Source: Pseudoxanthomonas sp. CF125
GTDB lineage: Bacteria; Pseudomonadota; Gammaproteobacteria; Xanthomonadales; Xanthomonadaceae
NCBI RefSeq assembly: GCF_900104085.1
Contig: NZ_FNLD01000002.1
Span: 1-64,000, forward strand
DNA: 64,000 bases
Reading direction: 5' to 3'
Part shown: positions 51,503 through 60,550 of the stretch, piece after piece
How positions within the stretch are numbered: position 1 is the first letter of the stretch
Layout of the letters: each line of letters starts with the position of its first letter
The notes under the pieces: generated by a model
The model's input: the letters and a program-made list of their open reading frames with translations, nothing else
Told to the model about the DNA's origin: nothing
Database searches by the model: none
Program-made: the position numbers and the translations under genes

Positions 51503-51688
51503 TTTTCAACAGCGAAGCTGGTCTACCCAGCTGAACTACCCGCACATCATGCGGAAAACGGTCGTGAGTCCTGCGCAATGCACAGGTACGGATGTTCCTG
51601 CAACGTGACGACTGGGGACGACGGATTGCACGCCGTGTTGATGCCCGATGGTCGAAGATGAGCGTCACATTGGAGGAGCATCGAAAAA

Positions 51689-52144
51689 ATGAACGTGAAC
51701 ACCGAGACCCAGCACAGCTTGAACGACCTGATCGAGATCGCACGCGACGGTGGCGATTTCTACACCGAAGCGGCTGGCAAGGTGGAGGACAGCGAACTGT
51801 CCACATTGTTCGGCCAGATGGCGTCGCACAAACGCGACATCGTCGCCGGCCTGAGCGCCGACGTCACCGCGACCGGCGGTGAGCCCGCCGAACACGGCAC
51901 CATGGTCGGAACCATGGCGCAGGCCTATACCGATGTCCGTGCGGCCCTGGGCGACACCAACTATGAATACGTGTCCCAGCTTGAAGAAGCGGAAGATCGT
52001 CTGATGGCCGCCTTCAAGGACACGATCGACGACGACGACACGCCGGCAGCGGCAAAAGCGTCGGCGGAAAAGTACATGCCGCGCATAGTGGAGTGCCATA
52101 ACATCATGCGCAGCCGCAAGGAGGCGATGAAAGCCGCAAGCTGA
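51689..52144 (+). CDS. PA2169-family (DUF2383) four-helix-bundle protein
   Basis: A 151-aa ferritin-like helical bundle, cytosolic. Family features: NTETQHSLNDLIEIARDGGDFYTEAAGKVED, LFGQMASHKRDIVAGL, ALGDTNYEYVSQLEEAEDRLMAAFKDTI, and the C-terminal PRIVECHNIMRSRKEAM. Such proteins are associated with stress or stationary phase; no catalytic role is established. GGAGGAG lies upstream of the ATG at 51689. A perfect terminator follows at 52181, so it is monocistronic. Confidence 0.85.
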   Translation: MNVNTETQHSLNDLIEIARDGGDFYTEAAGKVEDSELSTLFGQMASHKRDIVAGLSADVTATGGEPAEHGTMVGTMAQAYTDVRAALGDTNYEYVSQLEEAEDRLMAAFKDTIDDDDTPAAAKASAEKYMPRIVECHNIMRSRKEAMKAAS

Positions 52145-52180
52145 AATTACCGCCAGAGCACGACCCGCTTCTGCATTGAG

Positions 52181-52208
52181 AAGGCCCCGCATTGCGGGGC
52201 CTTTCTTG
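52181..52208 (+). terminator. Rho-independent terminator
   Basis: A perfect 10-bp stem AAGGCCCCGC/GCGGGGCCTT with an ATT loop, followed by TCTT. Ends the PA2169-family gene. Confidence 0.9.
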
Positions 52209-52303
52209 ATTCAACTGATCGACTATTGCCGCCTGGTTCAATCATCGCCAGTCCGCATCGCCAGCGGTCACCAGCTTCGGGAAAAGCAGTCCTTCAGAAT
52301 GAA

Positions 52304-52482
52304 CCCTTCCCCCGCTTGCGGGGGAAGGTGCCCGGAGGGCGGATGGGGGCAGCTCTTGATCGTATTCCAACGCAATAGGCTTAACTTCAACTCAGTCTTG
52401 ATGCGAAAAGCGCCCTCATCCGCCTTTGGCACCCCGTATCAAGTACGGGGCAGGCTCTTCCCCCGTAAACGGGGGAAGGGCT
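52304..52482. repeat. CCCTTCCCCC/GGGGGAAGG repeat pair
   Basis: Two inverted copies (CCCTTCCCCCGCTTGCGGGGGA with GGCGGATGGGGGC, and CCCTCATCCGCC...CTTCCCCCGTAAACGGGGGAAG) also containing CCCCGTATCAAGTACGGGG, as in 4519-4677. Spurious open frames through it were rejected. Confidence 0.8.
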
Positions 52483-52508
52483 TCTTCGGTCAGTTGGTCA
52501 GCTCGTAG

Positions 52509-53426
52509 TTACTGCGCGGGCGTCGGTTTCCAATCGCCGAACAGGAAAGTCAGCGCACCAGGCAATCGCTTTTCCCAGGCGGCTTCGGTGTGCTCCGCAT
52601 CCGGATCAATGACCACCCGGAAATTCGTTTCGTCATAACCGGCGGCGTGGAAGTTCGATTCGACCTGGCGCACGAACCCGATCATCTTCTGGCTGATGTA
52701 CGGATCCGACGCCTCCTTGCCGCCGAACGCAACGAATACCTTCCTGGGCATGGCCGCCAACGGACTGGTATCGCGCACCAACTGACCCATGCCGACCCAC
52801 AGCACCGGGCTTTCGATCAGGCCATAGCCGAACGCGTTCGGCTTGGCCAGCAAGGCGTAAAGGCTGGCGACGCCGCCGTAGGACGAACCGCCAATGCCGG
52901 TGTTGGGCGCGCCTGTCAGCGTGCGGTACTGGCCGTCGACCAGCGGCATGACTTCCTTGGTCATGAAATCGGGAAACTGCTTGCCGGCCGGTTCGTCCAT
53001 GTCGGGGTTGCCGACGAAATCCTTGTACGGCAGGTATTCGCGCGCACGGTCCTTGCCGGCGTGATCCACGCCCACCACGATCAGCGGCGGGATCTTCTTG
53101 TCCGCGACCAATTGCCGCACCGTTTCGTCGGCGCTCCACTCGTGGTGGCTGACCTCGCTCAGGCACGCGTCGAAGACGTTTTGTCCATCGAGCAGGTACA
53201 GCACCGGATAGCGGCGATCCTTGTTCGTGGCATCGCCATACCCTGCCGGCAACAGCACACGGATCTTCCGCTCATTGCCGAAGATCTCGCTTTTCAATGC
53301 ATGCACATGCAGATCGCCAGCAGCCGTTGACTTGCACGCCTCGGCCGCCGCTGCCGTCTGCGCCCGGGCCGCGCAGGTGGCCAACAAGCTGGCGCACAGG
53401 GCGAAGCAGATCAGTATCGTACGCAT
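52509..53426 (-). CDS. Secreted esterase-fold alpha/beta hydrolase
   Basis: A 305-aa protein with a signal peptide (residues 1-23, MRTILICFALCASLLATCAARA). The esterase (PF00756-type) domain has KIRVLLPAGYGD, YPVLYLLDGQNVFD, PPLIVVGVDH, the nucleophile elbow GIGGSSYGGVAS, and a C-terminal DPDAEHTEAAWEKRL that carries the catalytic His. It resembles ferri-enterobactin esterase/esterase D type enzymes; the substrate is unknown. GGAGGAA precedes the ATG at 53426. Divergent from the next hydrolase gene. Confidence 0.88.
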   Translation of the reverse strand: MRTILICFALCASLLATCAARAQTAAAAEACKSTAAGDLHVHALKSEIFGNERKIRVLLPAGYGDATNKDRRYPVLYLLDGQNVFDACLSEVSHHEWSADETVRQLVADKKIPPLIVVGVDHAGKDRAREYLPYKDFVGNPDMDEPAGKQFPDFMTKEVMPLVDGQYRTLTGAPNTGIGGSSYGGVASLYALLAKPNAFGYGLIESPVLWVGMGQLVRDTSPLAAMPRKVFVAFGGKEASDPYISQKMIGFVRQVESNFHAAGYDETNFRVVIDPDAEHTEAAWEKRLPGALTFLFGDWKPTPAQ

Positions 53427-53601
53427 CAGTGTTCCTCCAGTTTCATTCCGTATCGTCGGGCCCACATTCTTGAAGTCCAAGTCCCGGACCAAGGTGGGCA
53501 GAGGTCACTTTAAGGTGTCAGGGACAGCTTATGACGCGGAAAATCGTTCCTGATACTCTTTTCAACCGAATCAACGACCTTGGGTGCAAGGATTCGCGAA
53601 C

Positions 53602-54282
53602 ATGACGACCTTCGTGTTGATCCATGGCGGCGGTGATGTCGGCTGGTACTGGCATCTGCTGGAGGCGGAGTTGCGTTCGCAGGGGCACGATGTGGTCGCT
53701 CCCGACCTACCGTGCGACGACCCCTCCGCGGGACTGGATGAGTACGCGGACGCGGTGGTCGAGGCTGTCGGCAGCCGGAGGGATCTGGTGGTCGTGGGCC
53801 AATCGTATGGCGGCTTCACCGCACCGCTGGTAGCCGCCCGACTGCCGACCGACCTGCTGGTTCTGCTGGCTGCGATGATTCCGGCTCCAGGGGAGACCCC
53901 GGAGGACTGGTGGGCCAACACCGGCTACAGCGAGGCCTCGCGGGAACAGGCCAAGCGCGATGACGGAAAGACCGGCAACGACGATCCGCTCGTCAGCTAT
54001 TACAACGGCGTGCCACGCGCCCTGGCCGAAGAGGCGTTGCGCAGGGCGCGCGATGAGTCGCCGACTGCCTGGCGTACGCCGTGGCCGCTGGACGCGTGGC
54101 CGGAGGTGCCGACGAAATTTGTGCTGTGCAAAGACGACCAGTTTTTCCCGGCCGACTTCCTCCGCCGGATTGCGATAGAGCGCCTGGGCATCGCCCCCGA
54201 CGAGATTCCCGGTTGCCACTGCGTTGCGCTCAGTCATCCGAAAGAGCTGGCCGACCTCTTGATGAGTTACATCGCCGGCTAG
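53602..54282 (+). CDS. Alpha/beta hydrolase
   Basis: A 226-aa cytosolic hydrolase: oxyanion stretch LIHGGGDVGWYWHLLEAEL, nucleophile elbow VVGQSYGGFTAPL, Asp region KFVLCKDDQFFP and catalytic His in PGCHCVALSHPKELADLL. It is like the small plant-esterase/AttM-type family. Substrate unknown. Its TAG stop is directly followed by a REP. Confidence 0.87.
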   Translation: MTTFVLIHGGGDVGWYWHLLEAELRSQGHDVVAPDLPCDDPSAGLDEYADAVVEAVGSRRDLVVVGQSYGGFTAPLVAARLPTDLLVLLAAMIPAPGETPEDWWANTGYSEASREQAKRDDGKTGNDDPLVSYYNGVPRALAEEALRRARDESPTAWRTPWPLDAWPEVPTKFVLCKDDQFFPADFLRRIAIERLGIAPDEIPGCHCVALSHPKELADLLMSYIAG

Positions 54283-54286
54283 AGCC

Positions 54287-54368
54287 GTAGGCTGGGTTAA
54301 CTCCATCAACCCAGCGCTTTTAGCCTGCGACCGCGAGATGCCGGGTTGATGAAACCAACCCAGCCTAC
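54287..54368. repeat. GTAGGCTGGGTT REP palindrome
   Basis: GTAGGCTGGGTTAACTCCATCAACCCAGC...GGGTTGATGAAACCAACCCAGCCTAC, an 82-bp unit nearly identical to those at 56369-56450 and 62969-63050, including the loop TTTTAGCCTGCGACCGCGAG. Confidence 0.92.
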
Positions 54369-54429
54369 TGTGCTGCGTCCGCGCAACACTTGGCGTTGAG
54401 CTCGTTGACGCGAATGCGTTGCTCCCAAG

Positions 54430-54482
54430 AAAAGGGCCAGAGGGAATATCGGTTTTAAACCAATATTCCCTCTGGCCTTTTG
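54430..54482. repeat. Palindrome of the GGGGTCAGAGT-type layout, variant
   Basis: AAAAGGGCCAGAGGGAATAT around a TTTTAAAC core and mirrored ATATTCCCTCTGGCCTTTT; same plan and length as 31655-31707 with changed arm sequence. Confidence 0.75.
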
Positions 54483-54530
54483 TTGGCGCCTTTGTTTCGA
54501 CCCCGTTGCCGCATTTCCACCACGCCGATA

Positions 54531-55442
54531 TCAGGCGTGGTTGTGCGTGCCCGACTGCGAATACCGACTCGGCGCCATCCCCACATATCGCCGAAACGCC
54601 ACACTGAAAGCGCTGCCCGATCCATAACCCACGCGCTCCGCGATCTCCGACGCGCGCAGTTCGCCTTGGTGTAGCAACTCTTTGGCGATCTGCATGCGCC
54701 AGGCAAGCAGGTATTCCATCGGCGCCACGCCAACGGTGCGGGTAAAGCGCTCGAAGAACGTCGAACGCGACAGCGCGGCGGCGCTCGCCAGTTGCGCGAC
54801 CGTCCAGGGGCGTTCGATGCGCGCATGCATCAGCGTCAGCGCCATGGCCAGACGTTCGTCGCCGAGACCCCTGAGCAATCCAGGCGGGGCGCTGCCGGCG
54901 GTGGTCGAGCGCATGGCTTCGATCAGCAGCAGTTCCACCAACCGCGACAGCGCCGACTCGCGGCCGGGCCGGATCGTGGTGGTCTCCTCGGCCACCATCG
55001 CCACCAGTTGCGCCAGACGCGTGGAGCCACGCACATGGACCACGGCAGGCAACAGCGAGACCAGCAGGGCCGGGTTGCCGTTGTCGAACAGGAACGCACC
55101 GCCGAGCGAACGCAGGTCCGGTGTGCCATCCACTTCGCCGTAGCGCACCTCGCTGCCGTCGCTGGGCAAGGCGTCCGGATCCCGCAACACGGGCGGGGGC
55201 GGATCGTCGCTGGCCAGAGTGAAGGCTGGGGTGGTGGGTAGCAGGATGAAATCGCCGGCGCCGATTGCGAATGGCGCGTGGCCGTCGATAGCCAGTTGGC
55301 AGCCGCCTTCCAGGACGACGCAGAAGCTGGGCTTGCCGTATTCGGCATAGCGCACGGCCCAGCGACCCTTGCCGCTGATGACGTTGGCGAATGCGGCCCG
55401 CGGATGCAGAAGGCCAATGACCTGGGATAGCGGATCGCTCAT
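54531..55442 (-). CDS. AraC-family regulator with cupin domain
   Basis: A 303-aa regulator. An N-terminal cupin_6-type domain (~10-190, GRWAVRYAEYGKPSFCVVLEGGCQLAIDG...AIGAGDFILLP) is followed by a double HTH (~205-295, RPWTVAQLASAAALSRSTFFERFTRTVG and ASEIAERVGYGSGSAFSVAFRRYVG). It is divergent from an SDR gene 105 nt away, its likely target. A second case of the AraC/SDR arrangement also seen at 34.5-36.3 kb. Confidence 0.9.
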   Translation of the reverse strand: MSDPLSQVIGLLHPRAAFANVISGKGRWAVRYAEYGKPSFCVVLEGGCQLAIDGHAPFAIGAGDFILLPTTPAFTLASDDPPPPVLRDPDALPSDGSEVRYGEVDGTPDLRSLGGAFLFDNGNPALLVSLLPAVVHVRGSTRLAQLVAMVAEETTTIRPGRESALSRLVELLLIEAMRSTTAGSAPPGLLRGLGDERLAMALTLMHARIERPWTVAQLASAAALSRSTFFERFTRTVGVAPMEYLLAWRMQIAKELLHQGELRASEIAERVGYGSGSAFSVAFRRYVGMAPSRYSQSGTHNHA

Positions 55443-55547
55443 AGCCGGACTATCGCTAAAACAATGCGGACGTTTGACTATCGATCATCCAGAGCGCGCG
55501 GGTCAAGCTTGCCTCCTCGACCCGCTAACCATCCAAGGAGCCACCCC

Positions 55548-56294
55548 ATGAATACCGCACTGATCACCGGCTGCTCGTCCGGCTACGGCCTGGCCACCGT
55601 CCGCCACTTCCATGCGCAGGGCTGGCAAGTCATTGCCACCATGCGCCAACCCCGCACCGCCTTGTTCCCCGCGTCGGCCGGCATCCGTGTGCTGCCCTTG
55701 GACGTGACCGATGCCGACAGCATCGCCCGGGCACTGGACGCAGCGGGCCCCATCGACGTGCTGGTCAACAACGCTGGCCTTGGCCTGTTCGGCGCATTCG
55801 AGGCCACGCCGATGGCGACCGTGCGCGACATCTTCGAAACCAACACCTTCGGCACCATGGCGATGTGTCAGGCGGCCATCCCGCGCTTCCGCGAACGCCG
55901 CACAGGCACCATCGTCAACGTCACTTCCAGCGCCACGCTTGCGCCGTTCCCGCTGGTCGCGGCGTATACGGCCAGCAAGACCGCGATCGAAGGCTTCACC
56001 GAATCGTTGGCGCTGGAACTCGCCGAGTTCGGCGTGCGCGCGAAGCTGATCGAACCCGGTTATTGCCCCGACACGCGCTTCGCCGACAACGGCGCCGCAC
56101 GCATGCAGGGTCTGATTACCGAACCCTATGCGCCATTCGCGGGCAAAGTCTTCGCAGGCTTCTCGCAACTCGACGCTACGACCCGCCCGGACGAAGTGGC
56201 TGAAGCGGTGTGGCAGGCGGCGAACGACACCTCCGGCCGCCTGCGTTTTGCAGCAGGCGCCGATGCGGTTGCGTTGGCCAAACACCCTTGTTAA
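55548..56294 (+). CDS. SDR-family oxidoreductase
   Basis: A 248-aa short-chain dehydrogenase: cofactor motif ITGCSSGYGLATV, LVNNAGLGLFG, catalytic Ser in NVTSSATLAP, YxxxK as YTASKTAIEGF. ATMRQPR after the second strand suggests NADP preference. The C-terminal region FSQLDATTRPDEVAEAVWQAAND is typical of the retinol-dehydrogenase-like group. AAGGAG precedes the ATG at 55548. Expression is likely under the divergent AraC regulator. Confidence 0.9.
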   Translation: MNTALITGCSSGYGLATVRHFHAQGWQVIATMRQPRTALFPASAGIRVLPLDVTDADSIARALDAAGPIDVLVNNAGLGLFGAFEATPMATVRDIFETNTFGTMAMCQAAIPRFRERRTGTIVNVTSSATLAPFPLVAAYTASKTAIEGFTESLALELAEFGVRAKLIEPGYCPDTRFADNGAARMQGLITEPYAPFAGKVFAGFSQLDATTRPDEVAEAVWQAANDTSGRLRFAAGADAVALAKHPC

Positions 56295-56325
56295 CTAAAA
56301 CGAAAAAAGGCGAAAAAGCAAAACA

Positions 56326-56476
56326 TAAGGAGTCAAACAAATATGTACTCTGACTCTTTTTGTTTGTCGTAGGCTGGGTTAGCTCCATCAACCCAGCGCT
56401 TTTAGCCTGCGACCGCGAGATGCTGGGTTGATGAAACCAACCCAGCCTACCGTGCTATCCAACCCATCCTACGGCA
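56326..56476. repeat. Degenerate GTCAGAGT palindrome plus full REP and REP half
   Basis: A decayed copy of the ATATGTACTCTGACTC element (56326-56362), a full REP (56369-56450) and an AACCCATCCTAC half (56461-56472) follow one another. Together they fill the gap 56295-56628. Confidence 0.8.
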
Positions 56477-56628
56477 CATGCCCGGCAGGCGCCGGCCGTC
56501 CTAGACTGGCAAACAATCCATGGCGAGGTCGGCCGCTCCCGTTCGCCGCGTTGGCAGGCAAGGCAGGTATCGGTTCGCTTGCTGATGCAAAGTTGCCCGG
56601 ATTCCATAAACCTTGTGAGGCTGCTGCC

Positions 56629-57417
56629 ATGACCCGCTACCTGCTCGCACTGTGCCTGGTGTTGGCGTCCGCCGCCCTGCAGGCCGCCGAACCCGCACGC
56701 GTGCTGATCGTCGGCACTTACCATTTCAGCAACCCGGGCCAGGACCAGGCCAACGTGGAGTCCGTGGATGTCACCGTGCCGCAGCGACAAGCGGAGTTGC
56801 AGGCGGTTACCGATGCGCTGGCGAAGTTCGAGCCGACCCTGGTCGGCGTCGAATGGCCGGCCGACACCGCAAGCACCCAGTACGTGCAATACCTCAACGG
56901 CAGCCTGCCGCCCTCCACCAACGAAGTAGTGCAGCTCGGCTTCCGCCTGGCCAAGCAGCGTGGCCTCAAACAGGTCCACGGTCTGGATGTCCCCGGCGAT
57001 TTCCCGTTCGAAGCCGTACAGGCGTGGGCCCAGGCCAACGGCAAGGCCGATGCGCTAGGCGCGCTGATGGAGCAGGCGCAAGCCATCACCGCCCGCATCA
57101 CCGAGCTGCAGGCCACGCACACCATTGGCGGCGTTCTGCGCGAGATGAACACGCAGCAGGCCATCGATGAGGCTGTCTCCTTCTATGCAGAGTTCCTGCG
57201 CTATGGCAAAGGCGAGCAGCAACCCGGCGTCGCCCTCAACGCCGCTTGGGCGAAACGCAACTTCGCCATCTGCGCGCGACTGCTACAGGCGCTCAAACCC
57301 GGCGATCGCGCCGTGGTGTTCTACGGGCAGGGGCATGTCGCGCAATTGGCAAGCTGCGCGCGCGCGGCGCCGGGCGTTGAGTTGGTGGAGGCGCATGGAT
57401 TCCTGCCGGCGAAGTGA
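56629..57417 (+). CDS. DUF5694 family secreted protein
   Basis: A 262-aa exported protein with a signal peptide (residues 1-20, ending LQAAEP). The fold is that of DUF5694/TraB-like proteins: ARVLIVGTYHFSNPGQDQANV, VTDALAKFEPTLVGVEWP, and the C-terminal DRAVVFYGQGHVAQLASC. GTYHFxNP and YGQGHV carry the conserved histidines of this family, which may be a metal site. Function unknown. The ATG at 56629 follows GAGGCTGCTGCC. Confidence 0.8.
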   Translation: MTRYLLALCLVLASAALQAAEPARVLIVGTYHFSNPGQDQANVESVDVTVPQRQAELQAVTDALAKFEPTLVGVEWPADTASTQYVQYLNGSLPPSTNEVVQLGFRLAKQRGLKQVHGLDVPGDFPFEAVQAWAQANGKADALGALMEQAQAITARITELQATHTIGGVLREMNTQQAIDEAVSFYAEFLRYGKGEQQPGVALNAAWAKRNFAICARLLQALKPGDRAVVFYGQGHVAQLASCARAAPGVELVEAHGFLPAK

Positions 57418-57643
57418 TTGCCAGCCGGCATGTACATGCAAGTCGCAAGAAGAGCTTCAAGCTTACGACTCCCATCGCGCGTCGTTGTTGTAACGGGCGT
57501 GCTCAGACTCGACGCACGTAAGTGTTACGACGCGATTAACTTCTTGCACGCTTGTTCCGAGTTGCCGAGTCGGCCGCCCGGAACGGTATAGTACGTTCGC
57601 TATGGCGGGTACGTTGCCCGGCCACGAATCACGGAGAGATGTC

Positions 57644-58795
57644 ATGGGTCTTGTGCAAGCAGTGTCGGGTGCGGTCGGTGGCATGCTCGGCGACCAGTGG
57701 AAGGATTTCTATACGGTTCCCGAAGGCCTGCCGTCCACGGCGGCGCTGTTCGCCGCGGTGCCGCGCGGCACCAACGCCGGACGCGGATCCAACACGCAGG
57801 GTTCCTCCAACATCATCACCAACGGCTCCAAGATCGTGGTGCCCGAGGGCTACGGGCTGCTGCTGTTCCAGGACGGCAAGATCACCGGCTTCGCCGCCGA
57901 GCCGGGTGGCTACGAATGGCGCTCGGACGACGTCAACTCGCAATCGATCTTCGCGGGCGATGGGATCGTCGGCCCGCTCATCAAACAGAGCTGGGAGCGC
58001 TTCAAGTTCGGCGGCCAGCCCGGTTCGCAGCAGGCGGCCTTCTTCGTCTCGCTGAAGGAACTGCCGGACAACCGCTTCGGCACCCAATCGGAAATCTACT
58101 GGGACGACGGCTTCCTGAACACGCAGGTCGGCGCGGTGACGCGCGGCTCCTACACGCTGAAGATCGTCGACCCCATCCTGTTCGTGAAGAATTTCGTGCC
58201 GGCCAGCTACCTGCAGCCGGGCCAGGTCTTCGACTTCACCGATCTGGACAATGCCGCTGCCGGCCAACTGTTCAACGAAGTCGTCGGTTCGCTGGCGCCG
58301 GCCTTCAGCCTGTACTCCAACGACCCGGCCAAGGGCAATCGCATCACCAAGCTGCAGCAGGATTCGCTGGGTTTCGCCAAGAGCCTGTCCGATGCGGTGG
58401 AGAGCGGCTACCAGTGGAAATCCGAACGCGGCCTGGCCATCGTCAAGACCGCCATCGTGTCGATCGAATACGATGCCAACACGCGTGAACTGCTCAAGAC
58501 CGTGCAGCGCGCTGACGCGCTGGCCGGTTCGCGCGGCAATTCCAACCTGCAGGCCAGCGTGGCCCAGGGCATCCAGTCGGCGGGCGAAAACGGCGGCGCC
58601 GCGGGTCTGGTCGGCGTGGGCATGGCGTCGGGCATGCTGGGCGGCATCGGCAACATTCAACAGCCGGCCACGCCAGCGGCACCGGCCGCCGAAGATCCGG
58701 TCGCCAAATTGAAGAAGGCCAAGGAGATGCTCGATCTCGGCCTGATTACGCAGGGCGACTACGACGCGCTCAAAGCCAAGGCGCTAGGCCTGTAA
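57644..58795 (+). CDS. SPFH-domain protein with C-terminal SHOCT motif
   Basis: A 383-aa SPFH/stomatin-like protein related to the YdjI (COG4260) group. An SPFH core (~55-280) has IVVPEGYGLLLFQDGKITGFAAEPGGYEW, QAAFFVSLKELPDNRFGTQ and VTRGSYTLKIVDPILFVKNFVP. A Gly/Ala-rich linker and a SHOCT-like oligomerisation tail follow (DPVAKLKKAKEMLDLGLITQGDYDALKAKALGL). It lacks the C-terminal Zn ribbon of YdjI; that function is provided by the next gene. GGAGAG precedes the ATG at 57644; a TATAGT box at 57587 may be its promoter. First gene of a three-gene operon. Confidence 0.87.
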   Translation: MGLVQAVSGAVGGMLGDQWKDFYTVPEGLPSTAALFAAVPRGTNAGRGSNTQGSSNIITNGSKIVVPEGYGLLLFQDGKITGFAAEPGGYEWRSDDVNSQSIFAGDGIVGPLIKQSWERFKFGGQPGSQQAAFFVSLKELPDNRFGTQSEIYWDDGFLNTQVGAVTRGSYTLKIVDPILFVKNFVPASYLQPGQVFDFTDLDNAAAGQLFNEVVGSLAPAFSLYSNDPAKGNRITKLQQDSLGFAKSLSDAVESGYQWKSERGLAIVKTAIVSIEYDANTRELLKTVQRADALAGSRGNSNLQASVAQGIQSAGENGGAAGLVGVGMASGMLGGIGNIQQPATPAAPAAEDPVAKLKKAKEMLDLGLITQGDYDALKAKALGL

Positions 58796-58815
58796 GCAAC
58801 GGGCAAGCAGCGAAC

Positions 58816-60132
58816 ATGTCCAACTCAAACCTGCCGCCGCCGATTCCGGCGGCGCCCGTCACCGGTCCTGGCTCACCGCAGGACGTCCCACCGTTGCCCG
58901 GCAGCCTGCCGGTCGACCCGGCCACGCTGCCCGAACCGATCCGCGAGGAATTGCTGGCGCCTGACCCGGTCGCCATCGACACTTCCGCGGCCGAGCTGAA
59001 GGACGGCCTCAACCGCTGCCCGAAATGCGGCGCGACCGATATCCGCCACAAGCCCGGCAGCGACCTGCTGGTCTGCCTGTATTGCCGCAACGAATGGGAT
59101 GGCGCGCGGGTCGAGGAGGAATTCGGATTCGGCGAGGGGATCGCACAGCTCAAGGGCACGGTGATCGCCTCCGGCGCGCGCGACATCGCAGCCGACGCCG
59201 CCAGCCTGATGAGCTTCAAGTGCACCGGCTGCGGCGCCGAGGTGACGGTCAATACCGACAACGCGATGACGGCGCGCTGCCACTGGTGCCGGCATGTCCT
59301 GGGCGTCAACGAGCAGGTGGCCAACGGTGCGGTGCCCGATGCGGTGCTGCCCTTCCATATCAGGAAGGAAGACGCGGTCGCACGCATCCGCCAGTTCGTG
59401 GACAAGCGGCGATTGTTCGCGCTGAAGGCCTTCAAGGAACAGTTCACGCCCGAGAACGTGGTCGGCGTCTATCTGCCCTACATGATCGTCGACGGCAACG
59501 TGAGCGTGGGCGTCGCCGGCCAGGGCGAGATCCAGACGCGCGAGTACACGCGCGGCAGCGGCGACAAGAAAAAGACCTACTACGACGCCGACGTGTACCA
59601 GGTCGAACGGCACGTGGACTTCACGGTGGATGACCTGCCATTGGAGTCCTCGACCGAACGCGGCAATCTGGATACGAAAACCAACACCAACAACATCATC
59701 AACACGATCCTGCCCTTCGACACCAAGAACGCAGTGAAGTGGAACGCTTCCTACCTGTCCGGCTTCACTTCGGAGAAGCGCAACACCGACGTCGAACGCT
59801 TGCGGCCGCGCCTTGAGGACCAGCTGCTGTCGGTCGGTCGCGCCCAGGTCGAAGCGTCAGTGCGCCGCTACGATCGCGGTGTGCGCTGGGAGCAGGAACG
59901 CCTCAGCGTCCACGGCACGCGCTGGGTATCGATGTACCTGCCGGTGTGGCTGTATTCGTACCACCAGCCGGGCCGTAACGGCGGCATGCTGCATTACATC
60001 GCGGTGAACGGCCGTACCGGGGAGACCATGGGCAGCGTGCCGGTGCAGCAGTGGAAACTGCTCACGGCCGCGCTGACCGTGGGCACGTTTCTTGAAGGCA
60101 TCGCACTCTGGATCATGGTGGCCGCGTCATGA
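58816..60132 (+). CDS. TFIIB-type zinc-ribbon membrane-anchored protein
   Basis: A 438-aa protein. A Pro-rich N-terminus (~1-60), a zinc ribbon (~73-95, NRCPKCGATDIRHKPGSDLLVCLYCRNEW), a second CxxC pair set (~138-162, FKCTGCGAEVTVN...ARCHWCRHVL), and a long mixed domain including a GSGDKKKTYYDADVYQVERHVDFTVDDLP stretch. One C-terminal membrane helix (~415-437, LLTAALTVGTFLEGIALWIMV) anchors it. Homologues pair with SPFH proteins; it is likely to sit in the SPFH membrane microdomain. The gene follows the SPFH gene by 20 nt and overlaps the next one by 4 nt. Confidence 0.85.
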   Translation: MSNSNLPPPIPAAPVTGPGSPQDVPPLPGSLPVDPATLPEPIREELLAPDPVAIDTSAAELKDGLNRCPKCGATDIRHKPGSDLLVCLYCRNEWDGARVEEEFGFGEGIAQLKGTVIASGARDIAADAASLMSFKCTGCGAEVTVNTDNAMTARCHWCRHVLGVNEQVANGAVPDAVLPFHIRKEDAVARIRQFVDKRRLFALKAFKEQFTPENVVGVYLPYMIVDGNVSVGVAGQGEIQTREYTRGSGDKKKTYYDADVYQVERHVDFTVDDLPLESSTERGNLDTKTNTNNIINTILPFDTKNAVKWNASYLSGFTSEKRNTDVERLRPRLEDQLLSVGRAQVEASVRRYDRGVRWEQERLSVHGTRWVSMYLPVWLYSYHQPGRNGGMLHYIAVNGRTGETMGSVPVQQWKLLTAALTVGTFLEGIALWIMVAAS

Positions 60133-60389
60133 GCGACGACAATGGACTCTGGCTGCTCGCGATCGGCCCCGCCGGGGCCACCGCGCTGTATTGGGCCCTG
60201 TACCGCTATTACCGCAACACCGACAAATCGCACGCCTTCGAACGCGAAACGGCCGTCGAGGCGCAGCCGGTGACCGGCTCGGACGAGAAAATAGGCGAGA
60301 ACAACGGAACACGGGAAACGAGCATCTCCGGCAACAACGTAAGTGCGTATCGCACGCGCGTGGAGCGTGTCCGTGACGATGCCGGATAG
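60129..60389 (+). CDS. Small single-pass membrane protein
   Basis: An 86-aa protein whose ATG overlaps the zinc-ribbon gene stop as ATGA. One N-terminal membrane segment (~7-25, LWLLAIGPAGATALYWALY) is followed by a polar tail (RNTDKSHAFERETAVEAQPV...RVERVRDDAG). Too short for a family call. The coupling implies that it works with the two upstream proteins. Confidence 0.7.
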   Translation: MSDDNGLWLLAIGPAGATALYWALYRYYRNTDKSHAFERETAVEAQPVTGSDEKIGENNGTRETSISGNNVSAYRTRVERVRDDAG

Positions 60390-60550
60390 CAGGCCCCGTA
60401 GGATGGCTTGAGCGCTTCCATGCACGGGCACTCGAGATCATCGATACCTGCGGCGCTGTGGCGTTGCGGTAGTATCGGAAATCCCCGCTCACTGGCGTCG
60501 GCGATATCGACGCCGACCTGCATGTCCGGACACTACCGAAGGAGAAGTCG

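Noticed and set aside
52176-52508. 110-aa frame after the PA2169-family gene
   Set aside because: It runs through a terminator and two repeat units; the sequence is repeat-derived (PSPACGGRCPEGGWG type).
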